Source of the DNA: Quercus robur
Lineage: Eukaryota > Streptophyta > Magnoliopsida > Fagales > Fagaceae
Assembly: GCF_932294415.1 (NCBI RefSeq)
Contig: NC_065538.1
Coordinates: 41,546,843 to 41,610,842 of the forward strand
Length of the DNA: 64,000 bases
Reading direction: 5' to 3'
Shown: piece by piece, positions 20,547-32,184 of the stretch
How the letters are laid out: every line of letters begins with the position of its first letter
How positions within the stretch are numbered: position 1 is the stretch's first letter
Notes under the pieces: generated by a model
What the model saw: the letters and a program-made list of their open reading frames with translations, nothing else
Told to the model about the DNA's origin: nothing
The model's database searches: none
Made by a program: the position numbers and the translations under genes

Positions 20547-23500
20547 ACAGCGTCCACGCCATACCTCCATCCAAGCACCGACGAACATACCAGGACGTGT
20601 CCTTCAGTGAAGGAGACGCCATGGGAGTGAAGTAGCCCCACAACGATCCCTTGGTCATAATGCTGATTATAGAAGGGTTCAATACCAAGAGGATCCTCGT
20701 CGATAACGGAAGCTTCGCGGACATCATCTACTTCCAAGCCTTCCAGTAGCTGAGACTAGATCCTAAAAGACTGTGCCATTTTGACTCTCCACTCGTCAGC
20801 TTCAGCGGAGACAGGGTCTACCCCAGGGGCATAGTGACATTGACGGTGACGGCAGGGGCCTACCCAGTACAGTTGACTCGACAAGTAGACTTCTTGGTGG
20901 TAGATTGTCCCTTATCCTACAATGTCATCATTGGGAGGCCCACCCTCAACAAGTGGAAGGCGGTGACGTCAACCTACTGTTTGAAGGTGAAATTCCCAAC
21001 AGATGATGGCATCGGTGAAGTGAAAGGAGATCAAGTCCTGGCAAGAGAATGCTATCAAGCCGTCCTGGCCGGGAAGGAGAACCACACATGGATGATTGAA
21101 GAAAAGGAAGAAGACAGGATAGAGGCCCTGGAGACAGTGGAATTGGTAGAAGGAGAAGCGAACAAGACGACCAAGATAGGAACGACGTTGAGCCCTAAGA
21201 TGAGAACAAGACTCATAAGGTTCCTTAAAAAGAATCTAGATGTCTTCGCATGGAGCCACGAGGACATACCGGGCATATCTCCAAAAGTCATCCAGCATAA
21301 GTTGAATGTGGACCTAGAACGGAAACCCATCTAGCAACGACGAAGAACCTTCGCCCCAGAACGAGATCAGGCAGTTGCAGAGGAAGTTACCAAACTCCTG
21401 ACGGCTGGATTCATCCGGGAGGTGTATTATCCTGAATGGCTCACAAACGTCGTCCTGGTGAAGAAAGCGAACGGGAAATGGAGGATGTGTGTAGACTTCA
21501 CCGACCTGAACAAGACATGCCCAAAGGACAGCTTCCCTCTACCAAGAATAGACCAGCTCGTGGACTCCACAGCCGGGCACAAGTTAATGACATTCATGGA
21601 CACCTTCTCAGGGTACAACCAGATAAAGATGGCTGAGGAAGACCAGGAGAAGACCGCCTTCATCACAAGTCAAGGACTCTACTATTACAAGGTAATGCCT
21701 TTTAGGTTGAAAAATGCTGGAGCTACGTATCAGAGGTTGGTGAACAAAATGTTCAGTCAATAGATTGGCAGGAACATGGAAGTGTACGTGGACGATATGC
21801 TCGTCAAGAGTAAAGAAGAGCTTACACATCTGGACGACTTGAAGGAAACGTTTGCAACCCTCAAAAAACACTAGATGAGGTTGAATCCAAGTAAGTGTGT
21901 TTTTGGGGTAGCTTCGGGGAAGTTCCTGGGATTCATGGTGTCCCAGAGAGGAATAGAAGCAAACCCAGAAAAAGTACGAGCCATCATCGACATGGCCTCA
22001 CCCAAAACCGTCAAGGATGTTCAAAAACTCACAGGAAGGATAGCAGCTTTAAACAGGTTCGTCTCTAGGGCTACAGACAAATGTCTGCCCTTTTTCAAGA
22101 CTTTGAAGCAGGCTTTTGCCTGGACCGACGAGTGCGAAGCGGCGTTCCAAGAACTAAAGCGTTACCTGAGCAGCCCACCTCTCCTAAGCCCGTCCAAAAA
22201 AGGGGAAAACCTATACTTATACCTGGTAGTGTCAGCCTCGGCAGTAAGTGCAGCCCTGATCAGAGAAGAGGGCAAGAAGCAGCTCCCGGTTTATTACGTC
22301 AGCCAAGCCTTCCAAGGAGCTGAGTCTAGATACCCAAGGATCGAAAAGATTGCGTTTGCGCTAATAGTAGCCTCGCGCAAGCTAAGGCAATATTTCCAGG
22401 CAAATCCCATTCTTGTAATGATGGACCAGCCAATCAAGAAATCAATGAACAAGCCTGAAGCAGCAGGAAGAATGGTCCAGTGGGCAATTGAACTTAGTCA
22501 ATTTGACATCGAGTATCATCCCAGAACAGCGATCAAGGCGCAAGCTCTGGTGGACTTCATCGTAGAATTCACTCTTTCAGACGAAGATAGGATTACCGAC
22601 GGGGTAGACAGATGGACAATACAAACTGATGGTTCGTCGGCCCAGAGGAAGGGGGGAGTAGGAGTCGTCATAACCACCCCTGACGGAGAAGTGCTCAAAT
22701 ATGGGGTCCAACTAAAATTCCCAGCCACCAATAACGAAGCTGAATACGAAGGGATACTGACAGGACTGAGGCTTGGGAAAGCTCTTGGTGCTAAAAACTT
22801 ATTGATCCAAAGTGATTCAAAGCTAGTGATCGAACAAATCAGGGGAGAGTACAAAGCAAAGGAAGAAAGGATGCAGAAATACCTCAAACTGACGAAACAT
22901 CTAACTCAGGAGTTCGATATAGTAGAGTTTGTGCAGATCCCAAGAAGTCAGAATATGGGGGCTGACGAAGTATCGAAGCTAGCGTCATCAGAAGAAGGGG
23001 GGATTAGCACAAACCTGGCGATGGAGGTCCAGAAACACCCTAGTATCGAAGAAATTGTAACATTCACCATCCAGAGCACAGACACCTGGATGACGCTCAT
23101 AATATCCTACCTCCAAGATGGGCGCCTCCCTCAGAACACAGAAGAAGCTAAAAAGATCAAGAAGAGGGCGGCCATGTTCATGATCCTGAATGACGCCTTG
23201 TATAAGAGAGGCTTCTCTATGCCTTACTTGAAGTGCGTCGATGAGGAAGAGGCTAGATACATCCTGGAAGAAATCCACGGAGGAATTTGCGGTGACCACG
23301 CTGGCTCCAGATCCCTGGTGAATAAGGTAGTACGAGCAGGATATTTTTGGCCAACCATGCAGGTAGACACTGTTGAGATCGTCAAGAGGTGCGACAAATG
23401 CCAGCGACACGGGAATGTGCAACGGCTTCCAGCAGAGAGATTGACGACTATAGCTTCCCCATGGCCATTTGCACAGTGGGGAATTGACATCGTCGGTCCG

Positions 23501-24350
23501 CTACCCCAAGGTAAAGGTTAGGTAAAGTTCCTACTTGTTGCTATTGATTATTTCACGAAATAGGTTGAAGTAGAGGCTCCAGCAACGATCACTGAGGCTC
23601 GGATCCGGAGCTTTGTGTGGAAGAATATAATCTGCAGGTTCGGGATTCCCTTGACGATCATATCAGATAATGGGAGGCAGTTCAACAGCCAAGGCTTCAG
23701 GGAATTCTGTTCAAACCTTGGGATCAAGAATCAGTTCTCGTCCCCAGGGCATCCTTAGGCAAACGGGCAGACGGAAGTGACGAACCGGACGCTGCTCAAG
23801 ATTATCAAGACCAGGCTGGACGATGCGAAGGGTGCCTGGCCAGAAGAATTACCAAATGTCCTATGGGCTTACAGAACCACAGCCAGAACCCCGATAGGAG
23901 AAACCCCCTTCAGGCTTACCTATGGCACAGAAGTAGTAATCCTAATCGAAGTGGGGGTAACGAGCATCAGACAAGGAACTTTCAACGAAGGGATCAATGA
24001 TGACGAACTACGACTCAACCTGGATTGTCTGGACGAAGTAAGAGACAATGCATCCAGCAAAATGATGAAGTATAAGAAAAAGATGGCCGAGTACTACGAT
24101 AAGAGGGTTAAACTCAAATGACTGGACATAGGAGACCTTTAAACTCAAATGACTGGACATAGGAGACCTCGTCCTATGCAGGACCACCACAGCAACTAAA
24201 GACCCTACCCAGGGAAAGCTGGGTCCTACGTGGGAAGGACCTTACCGAGTCATTCATTACTCAAGACAAGGAAGTTACCACCTGGAAACCATGGACGGAC
24301 AAAGGCTCCCTCGACCATGGAACATTGAGCATTTAAAAAAGTACCACTAG
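20546..24350 (+). pseudogene. pol: pol of the Ty3/Tat element: PR-RT-RH-aRH-IN
   Basis: Domains in order: aspartic protease (ILVDNGSFADIIY, ~20,690-20,730); reverse transcriptase (~21,330-21,980) with VLVKKANGKWRMCVDFTDLN and catalytic YVDDM at 21,785; RNase H (~22,190-22,480); a second, archaeal-type RNase H (~22,610-22,990) with TDGS, NEAEYEG, SDSKL and GADEVSKLAS; integrase (~23,270-24,120) with an HHCC zinc site, a WGIDIVGPLP aspartate, IISDNG and QTEV. In-frame stops: TAG at 20,633, 20,747, 21,332, 21,761, 21,872, 23,519, 23,561, 23,756, and TGA near 24,119. A 31-bp tandem duplication (24,110 and 24,141) shifts the frame near the end. It cannot make a full polyprotein. Confidence 0.9.
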
Positions 24351-24419
24351 TAGATGTAATAGACAAATGCAGTCATTCTTGAATTTAATAAAAAAAAGTT
24401 TATTCTTTGATGTCTTTGT

Positions 24420-24835
24420 GCAAACAGGTCTAGCCAATTACAAGTCAAACTAAAGTAATAAGATTCCACCTTGACGGATGTAAGTTACTGACGACAACGC
24501 CAACGGGTATAAGGCAAACTAAAGTAACAAGATTCCGCCTTGACGGATGTAAGTTACTAACGACCCTCATAACGGGTACAAAATATATGAAAGCTAAGTA
24601 ATAAAATTCCGCCAAGATGGATGTAAATCATTGACGAAACCTGAAGTGACGAGATTCCTTGAGTGGATGTAAGTCACCAAAAAATGGTCAAGTGATAAAA
24701 TTCCGCCAAGACGAATATAAATCACTGACGAATCTTGAAGTGACGAGATTCCTTAACCGGATGTAAATCACCGAAAAGTGGCCAAGTGATAAGATTCCGC
24801 TTTGACGGATGTAAGTCACTAACGAAGACATAAAA
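24420..24835 (+). repeat. Diverged tandem array in the Ty3 pol-antisense spacer
   Basis: About seven units of ~55-65 bp share the core (A/G)AGATTCCGCC(T/A)(T/A)GACGGATGTAAGT followed by (T/C)AC(T)GACGA. Alternating units read GTGATAAAATTCCGCC and GTGACGAGATTCCTT. The array is repetitive and non-coding and lies between pol and the 3' end of the reverse-strand gene. Tat elements often carry such arrays here. Confidence 0.8.
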
Positions 24836-25310
24836 GAAAGTAAATGTCCCCATAACGTGCTGGTGACGAAGACACAATCCTTAAGGCCTACGCAATTGGC
24901 AAAGTCCCGCTTGACGAACTCAGGATACTGACGAATCCGCAAGAGAAAGGATAAAGGAGAAAAAGAAGAAGGACAAGAACCCTCATTAAAGATAAAGAAT
25001 GACGAGCAGATCACAGCTAAGAAATTTATGCTAAGTACAAGCTAAGTACAAGGTATGCTAAGAAATTTATACTAAATCACAAACACATGCATGGTCATCA
25101 ACAGAAGCATAGCCATAAAAACGGGTAAGTACAAAATCATAAAAAGCCCAAAAATAGAGGGCAATTATCTTTGTTCTTCCTACAGACCCATGAAACAGAG
25201 GGCCAAGAGACATTGTTCTGAAAATAGATAAAAAAAAAAAACACATATATACATCACCAAAAAGGCCCAAAACACAACGGGCATATATGACAGATAAATT
25301 TTCCGAAGTA

Positions 25311-27533
25311 TCAGGTTCGGGTTTCTGGAGCGTCAGTAACAGGATCGTCAGCAGCAGCGGGAGCATCATCAGCAATAGGGGCATCATCAGCAACAGGGGC
25401 GTCACCTTCAGGTGCAGATGACTAGGCAGCCTCGTCAGCAACCATCTCTTGATCTACCACTTCTAGATCCAAATTCGGCAGATCAACCCCTATAGGGTGC
25501 TTGACGAGGTACCTACGAAGGAGCTCGAAGTCCTTGAAGTACTAGTTGAAGAGTACTGTGGAATACTCCTCAGTTTGCTGGAAGGCCTCGACGGACCTAG
25601 TAGCGATCGTCTTTAGCTTCTCCTTTGCCACCTGTAGCTGGTCATCCTTCTCCAAGTTCAGCTGACGCTCGACCCTAAGGTCGGAATTCAAAGCCTTGAC
25701 TTTCTCCTTCAATGTGGCAGCCTCATCCATAGACTCTATGAGGTCCTTTTTCAGCGTGGAGTTCTCCTTCTCCAGAGCCTCCATCCTGGACGCCAAAGAA
25801 GCCACCTTAGCCTCTTGAGTGAGACACTTAGAAGCAAGGTGAAGGCTCTCCCCCAACACCTGACAAAGTAAATTAAGTGCGTCAGTAAAAAAAAAAAAAA
25901 AAAAGATAGGGAAATTAATGTGAAAAGAAACCATGGAAAATGCATAAACAGCCTTACTTGCACGATCTTGTGAACATGCTGACTTGCAACCACATTGAGA
26001 GGCACTCCAGAAAAGACCTTAAGGTCTTTAGGCTTCACAATGTTATGTGCCTGCTCCACGGCCACACCTTCGTCGTCCCAAACGGACGAGCCCACTCTCT
26101 CCTTCTCTTTCTCTTTGGCTGACAGTCTCGGCCTCTTTGATGACGAGGTAGGAATCTCCTCAACTGAAGTGGCCAGCGAAGCCACCCGTAGACTTTCTAC
26201 CCCTGAGACGATTGGAGTGGCATCTACGGAAGGATGGACGGACGGACCCTTCCCCGTGATGCGAACTCCCTTCTTGCCAATGTTCGCCAAGGGTTCGTCC
26301 TTCTTGGACCTCATCTTGGCGTACATATCTTTGTTGAATCTGGTCGTCATCTCTAAAAAAAAAAACTAAGAAACCTAAAATACACAAGTGAAGATTAGTA
26401 CTGACGAGGTAAACACTTACTCTTCTTCTCCTCGATGTTGATGCTGCGCAAAACGTAAGGAGATGGGTTCGGCCCTAAGTAGTAGAAAGCAAGCGTCCGT
26501 GGATCAAGAAGATCGTCCCAACTCTCAATCGACTCTGCGTATTCTATTGCCTTCTCAACACGACCCTAATACTTGCTCTTCAGTTTGGGGCGTCTTTTAA
26601 CTGCAAAAGAAATTGAACAAGTGGTTAGTGACGACCAAATATGCAAAACGAAAATAAACAGACAATGAGAAACGTGGACGCACCTAAGTTTGGGGTTCCC
26701 CACCGACGAAGTAACCTTGGGATATCACCCCAAGCCTCGCTAGAAGGGGTCTCAAAATCATCCCCGGACACGAAAAAGAAACGTGATTTCCAGTACCTGA
26801 ATGACGAAGCTAAACCCTTAATGATTCTAGTCCTCCTCATCTAGGGGACTAGCTCATAATACCCATACTCTTTCGATTCCTTTAAGCGGTAAAGGTGGAC
26901 AATCTCACTCATTTTGATCATATCTCCATTGGCAGCCAGCCAAATCTCCATACAGTTGATAACTATCCTTCAGGAGTTAGGCATGAGTTGCCCGGGGGCA
27001 ATGCCAAAATGACCCAAAAGCTCCATCACCAGAGGATGGACGGGTAGCCTAAGCCCAGAAGTGAAAGCAGCCTCGTAGAAGCATACTTCACTAGGAAAGA
27101 AGTGGCAGGCCCGATCCTCAGGACCAGGCCGACGAACGCAGACTCTCGCAGGAAACTGAAACCTATCCTTGAACCTAGCCACGGTGTCAGCATCCAGCCC
27201 ACACTCCTCGTTAAGAGCATAAAAAGCCCTAACCTGACGAGGGGTGGAAACGACTGTATCACCCTCAACCGGGCTGCCGCTAGACGACAACCCTGTGTCT
27301 AGTTCACTGGATCTCACCTCCGACATCCTCCTCGTCTCTCCCTCAAACCAAGCCAGCGACTGACCTAAAATTGGAGACAGCTCCCTTAGAACTACACTCA
27401 ACCCACAACCTTCAAAAAGATAGTCCCCAATCAAAGGAAAAAAGTCCCCGGAAACACCCAAAGCCGCCCCTAAGCGAGAAAAAAAGAAAGAAACTGAGGG
27501 GCAAGCTACCCAAACCTCAGAAGAACTAACCAT
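25311..27533 (-). pseudogene. Spliced antisense gene of the Ty3/Tat element
   Basis: Reading the minus strand, four exons join in frame: 27,533-26,684; 26,600-26,421; 26,352-25,958; 25,859-25,311. The introns are 83, 68 and 98 bp with GT-AG ends (GTGCGT..TTTTGCAG, GTAAGT..TTTTTTAG, GTAAGG..TTTGTCAG) and phases consistent across each junction. The product would be about 657 residues: an N-terminal globular part (VRAFYALNEECGLDADTVAR, WKSRFFFVSGDD), a basic region (KRPRLSAKEKEKE), a coiled coil (SRMEALEKENSTLKKDL) and an acidic alanine-rich tail. Stops at 26,970, 26,841, 26,566, 25,542 and 25,422 disable it. Tat elements are known to carry additional reverse-strand ORFs of unknown function. Confidence 0.8.
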
Positions 27534-28056
27534 GAAAAGGGGTACGCAATCCTAAATGCCCACACATTAAACACAAAAAAAAAAAAAAACAACAAAAACA
27601 AAAGACAAAGGAAAAATCAGGAATTTATAAGGGGGCCATTAAGAAAAAGGATCTGAGAAAAATCGAAGGAGTAGCGTACCTTGAAAAGCGGAACAGTCGA
27701 GGCCGAAGAAATTCGTCGCCGGAGCAAGGTCGAAGTCGCCGGAGCAGAATCGGAATAATCGCAGAGAGACAAACACTCGGAGCAGGAAAAGAAAGAAAAA
27801 TCAGAGTGAAGGAAAAAGAAAAGTTTTTGAAACCAAAAATCCAAAGAAACTGAAAAGTAGCGGGAAACCCAAGGGTCATGCCATCAATGCCTTCAATCAG
27901 CATGTGCCACGTGGCCACGTTTCATACCGCGTCGCCATCATACATTAAATTCGAAACGAAATCCCAAGCGTCACAAACAACTCAGGAAAAGAAACCTTTC
28001 ACCTTCTGTGGCCCTCATGACACGTCACTGACGACCACAGAACTTGGGGGGGCAAC
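27534..28056. promoter_or_regulatory. Spacer: antisense-gene 5' flank and polypurine tract
   Basis: The stretch holds the 5' flank of the reverse-strand gene. In sense orientation it ends with AACTTGGGGGGGCAAC directly before the LTR, the polypurine tract that primes plus-strand synthesis. It also contains a 75-codon minus-strand frame near 27,617-27,844 of uncertain status. Confidence 0.6.
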
Positions 28057-28460
28057 TGATGGGAGTGACGAGAACACATTACCTTGACGAAGTCAACCTA
28101 GTGACGAGGTCATCCCTGGCAACGAGCAGCCATCACTGACGAGGAAAGGAAAGTCATTCAATGATGCCAGCAAGTAACCTGGGCAGTTATGAAACCAGCA
28201 AAACAGACCGTTGGAGCCTAATAAAAGCCCCATAATTGGGCTGGAGGCGTTACTAAAGAGAGACATTAACACCCCAACGGCTAGCAGTCAAGATCACATA
28301 TATAAAGTCCTTACATTGGCAGCATAAGGTACATATATACTGATACTCTAAGAAAATACCTATTACTTTCTAGTTTTGTGAATTGCTTTATCGTTCTAAT
28401 TTTGGCATCAGAGGCGTTGTGGCAGGCACCACACCGGTGACCCCTTTTTGAGGACACACA
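28057..28460 (+). repeat. 3' LTR of the Ty3/Tat element, truncated at its 3' end
   Basis: It is colinear with 18,611-19,014 and stops after GAGGACACACA; the last 56 bp present in the left LTR are missing. No 5-bp target duplication is therefore visible. The flanking sequence at 28,461-28,687 resembles the end of a different LTR. Confidence 0.88.
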
Positions 28461-28687
28461 GAAGAAAAGACAAAAATACTCAGAAGAAAACCTAAAAAGA
28501 GCTAAACTTGTTTGAAGAAGAGAGAAATCGATTTATTCGTGCTAATCTATCAAAGTGAGGCTTAATCGTTTTTCTTTTAGAGTTAACCTAGTTCTTGGAC
28601 ATCCACGCTCTACAAATTTTATTGTTTGGGCCTCTAACGTATGAACCCAATACTAGTTTGGGGATCGATACAAATTGAGTCATTACA
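28461..28687 (+). repeat. 3' part of an unrelated LTR (fragment)
   Basis: The words CTCTACAAATTTTATTGTTT, GGGCCTCTAACG and GAGTCATTACA parallel the end of the LTR at 29,426-30,171 (CTTACAAATATATTGTTTTG, GGGCCTAG, GAGTCCTTACA). It probably represents another element of the same LTR family, cut by the Ty3 element. Confidence 0.45.
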
Positions 28688-28689
28688 AA

Positions 28690-29425
28690 AAGATTCAGAA
28701 AGTTAGTTATTGCTTTTTTTATTGTAAAAAATACCCCTAATTTAATTAATCTATTCTTATTCCTTAAAAAGAGAAATAAGGTTAAGATGGTAAATAAACT
28801 AAAATTTTCCCACTACCCTCACACTTCCCACTTCCCACTTCCCAACCTTACTACCCCACATTTCTAATCAAAAATAAGAAAGAAAGGCTACCCACTCACG
28901 GCTCCTATAAAATTAAAAAATAAATAAAAAATAAAAAGCACTACCAACGGTTCCAATAATAAAAAATAAAAAAACTTCCATAAAAAATTAAAAAAAAAAA
29001 AACTACTCACATCACGTAAAATTTAAAAAAAAAAAAAAAAAAAAAAATAGCCTCTGAGCAACTACTCACATCACATAAAATTATTTCACCACAAATGCTT
29101 AACACCCATCACAACCCTAGATTTTTTTTTTTTTTTTTTGGTGATTAGAAAATATATTAATCCCAAATTATAATTTATGCAAATTATTAACTTTTGCCAA
29201 AAAAAAATAAAAATAAAAGAGCCTCTAAGCATGCGAGTGCTCAGAGGCTAGTATACATTATGATGATCAAAAGTATGCTAGAAATTGACCATTATTCTCC
29301 AAATCAAATTTTTATAACATCCAAAAAAAAAAAAAATCCAAAAGGACCAAAAAAAAAAAAGTATATGAAAATTATCCTTATTCTACAATTACTTGAACCT
29401 CAAAACCTCCATATTATATAGGTCA
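28690..29425. other. A-rich spacer, no gene seen
   Basis: A-rich tracts (28,905-29,050; 29,310-29,365) with a repeated phrase ACTACTCACATCAC(G/A)TAAAAT at 29,002 and 29,062. No supported coding frame is present. Confidence 0.6.
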
Positions 29426-30171
29426 TGTTAATGGGTGTCCTTAGGGCAATTGTTAATAAGCTATTGTGGGCGCCTCAGGACCGAGGAAGGGATTGTTGAG
29501 CTGTTATCATTATTACTAAGGCATCATAACGCAATGAGGGAATCCACCCAAGGAGGGGAAGAGACAAAAGACTTTTGGGAGCTCCAGTTGGGAAGGACAG
29601 GCTGTGGAGAGAGAATTACGGAGGGTAAGGGAAGTTTCCAGTGAGAAGTATCTTATTGCCTCTGCATTAAATGGCTGGCAACAGCTTTATCAGCTGCATT
29701 GATGAGGAAGTGACCTAAACAATGGAGATCATAGTTAAGCAACTCCTTCTACCACATTCATCAGAAGTTTAAGGGGATGGGTGTCAAGATGAGAATTTAG
29801 GTAGGTAGAGATGAGGGGCCAAGGTATGAAGGGCTAAGAAGTATATAAGGGAAGGAAAATTTCAGAAGAGGGGATCCGGAAAAAAAGAGAAAAAGAAAAG
29901 AATAGAATCTAGAACAAGAACATAGAGAGAAGAGAGTGAACAGTGTTTTCTTCTGGGTAAGATTTGCCTCCTCGAGCAAGCTTGTAATAAGCCTGTTATG
30001 TACATTAATACATGATCTTCAGTTTTTCTTCCCTGTTTTTGTTTTCGGGCTAAGCCCTCCCTTTTTTGTTTGATCCACTCTCTTACAAATATATTGTTTT
30101 GGGCCTAGTTGAGTTGCACAAACCTCACTAGTCTAAGTGGGCTTGGGCTGTTTGATATTTGAGTCCTTACA
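29426..30171 (+). repeat. Probable solo LTR (746 bp)
   Basis: It starts TGTTAATGGGTGTCC and ends GAGTCCTTACA. It contains a promoter-like GTATATAAGGGAAGG near 29,842 followed about 150 bp later by AGCTTGTAATAAGCCTG and a T-rich tract, the usual LTR layout. No internal domain lies on either side. The flanks GGTCA and GCTAG are not an exact target duplication, so the boundaries or a target repeat remain unproven. Confidence 0.55.
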
Positions 30172-30787
30172 GCTAGTATAAGAAAATTTTTTTTACATCA
30201 CTTTCATAGAAAATATAAAAAGCTGTCAAAAAATTAATTACTTTTTTTATTTTCCCTTAAAAATTTTCTAAAAATATTTCCTAAATCAATGCCCTTAGGG
30301 TAGTGGCAATAGAGCAAGAGGGCAAGGGTGAGATTCAGTAAGAAGGCAGGGACTCGGGTTGAGGAAGAAAGAAAATAGGAAAGGAAGAAGGAGACTATTA
30401 GTGAAGAAAGATAAAATAGTTAGAGATAACATACTTTTCAATTAAAAAATTAGAAACATGAATATAATATTAATAATTATTTATAACTTTGAGCTATAGT
30501 AGACTGTCATAGATGACAGTTTACCGTAGCTCAATTGCTAAATAAATATTAAGAACATCACTGTGAATGCCCTTATATTGTGGGATGGATGTGGGTTTCA
30601 ACCCATTTCCATCCAAAAGGGCCCATGTTATTATTGGCTTCGCAGTTTGTCCAATTCTCCATATATGAAGTGTTTTGAGTTCTAAAGCTCAAATAGGTGT
30701 CATCCTCTAGGAACCTATTGTTTAGTGCTTAGTTCCACTTGGGATTTTTAAAAGGTGTAGTTCTCAATCTGCATAAAATAAAATAAA
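30172..30787. other. No gene seen
   Basis: AT-rich spacer up to the Mutator-like element, containing the left 9-bp target site TAAAATAAA at 30,779-30,787. Confidence 0.5.
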
Positions 30788-31829
30788 GGGTAAATTCCAC
30801 TAAAACCCCCTAAGGTTTGGGCTAATACCAATTAAGTTCAAGACTTTTAAAAAATGACCAACTTGGTCCTTAAAAGACAATTTTATCCCTAACTCCGTTT
30901 AGCACTATTCACTATTCTCTTTCTCATCTCAGACCCTCTCTATTCACTGTGATTACATTAACATGAGCATGGATTTGAGCACAAATCATACTATACAGAT
31001 ACACCATCTCATATAACACAAACATACACACATAGCCATACAAATTCCAAAACCTGAAACCCCCTAAAAATCATCCCAAATTACCAATCATACACAGATT
31101 CATATGCACACACTAACAAAATCACCATATTAGAGCCATTTTGAGACAAACCTTAAATAAAAAAATACTCACAAATCTGTAAATGACCATACCCAAACCC
31201 CCTTTCAAACCCAAATAAAAAATCACCAAATCCTTATATCACATAGGAAAACCCAATTCGTAAATTGAACAAGACCCAAACCAACAAAGAACCAAACCAA
31301 AAGAGAGAGAAAAAAAAATTAGAATAGAGAAAGAGGATAGAGATCGACGGCCACTAGTGGTGGCATCGCCGATGGTGGTGGCAGAGCTCGTGGATCTTTG
31401 TCAAACGTTCCCTTAACGTTTGACACACAAACCCAAACACAAACAAAGACCCAAACCCAAAAATAGAGATCCAAACCCAGAAACGAAGACCCAAACACAT
31501 TTGGCACCAGATCAGAGTTATTGGTATGGAACAATAGCAGTGGTGGTTATGTGAAGCTCGAAAATCCCTAGCCAAATGTCTCAATGACATTGATTTGAGA
31601 AGAGAGTGGAAGATGGTAGTGGAAAAAATGGGTTTCGGCCATGAAAGAGGGAGTCTTCAACCACCGTGGGTATGGGTGAGAGAAAGGGAGCCACCGTGGG
31701 GGTGTGGTTGAGAAAGAAAGGGAGCCAGAGGTCTGAGAGAGAGGGGAAGGGCTTGGGTCTGAGATGAGAAGGGTGTAGGGAATTACCATGAAATTCTCAA
31801 ACCTATGAGAAACAAAATGGAGAAAAACA

Positions 31830-32170
31830 CACGCCAAAAAAAAAAAACATCACACGCACAAGACAGTATTTACGTGGTTCAGCAATTTGTCTACGTCCAC
31901 AGAGTTGCAGGGATTTCACTATTATCAGGAAAAAACATAATGTGCGGTAGTACCATTTTTCTCTTTCTCAAAAAATTACATCAAGAAACCTTAATTACCA
32001 AAACAACGGTTTCTATATCCTGTGTATAAAATTCACAATGGGCTACAAAAGCGGCCAAAATTTTTTCCCACTAAGCTTCAGAAAATCTCCCATTAAAAAC
32101 CACACAACATTATTTCGGGTTGAGTCGTCATCCAGATCAAACACAACTAAGCTCCATAAAGCCCAACAAA
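31830..32170. mobile_element. LTR-like fragment nested in the Mutator-like element
   Basis: Sequence of the type TTTACGTGGTTCAGCAATTT, GTCTACGTCCACAGAGTTGC and TTTCACTATTATCAGG is familiar from copia-type LTRs of woody plants. It starts in a poly-A stretch and ends around GCCCAACAAAGG. The boundaries are not defined. Confidence 0.4.
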
Positions 32171-32184
32171 GGGTTTAGGCTAGT

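Larger units (their letters stand above)
18611..28460 (+). mobile_element. Ty3/Gypsy retrotransposon, Tat lineage, degenerate
   Basis: Element of about 9.85 kb: 5' LTR, primer-binding site, gag, pol (protease, RT, RNase H, second archaeal-type RNase H, integrase), a tandem-repeat spacer, a spliced gene on the opposite strand, a polypurine tract (GGGGGGG at 28,046-28,052) and a truncated 3' LTR. Dual RNase H domains and an extra reverse-strand gene between pol and the 3' LTR are known hallmarks of the Tat clade. Over their shared 404 bp the LTRs differ at about 11 sites, all transitions (about 97% identity). gag, pol and the antisense gene all contain stops, so the copy is not autonomous. Confidence 0.92.

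Noticed and set aside
24688..25014. 108-codon minus-strand frame
   Set aside because: It lies over the tandem array and spacer beyond the TGA that ends the spliced antisense gene; no motif and no splice link.
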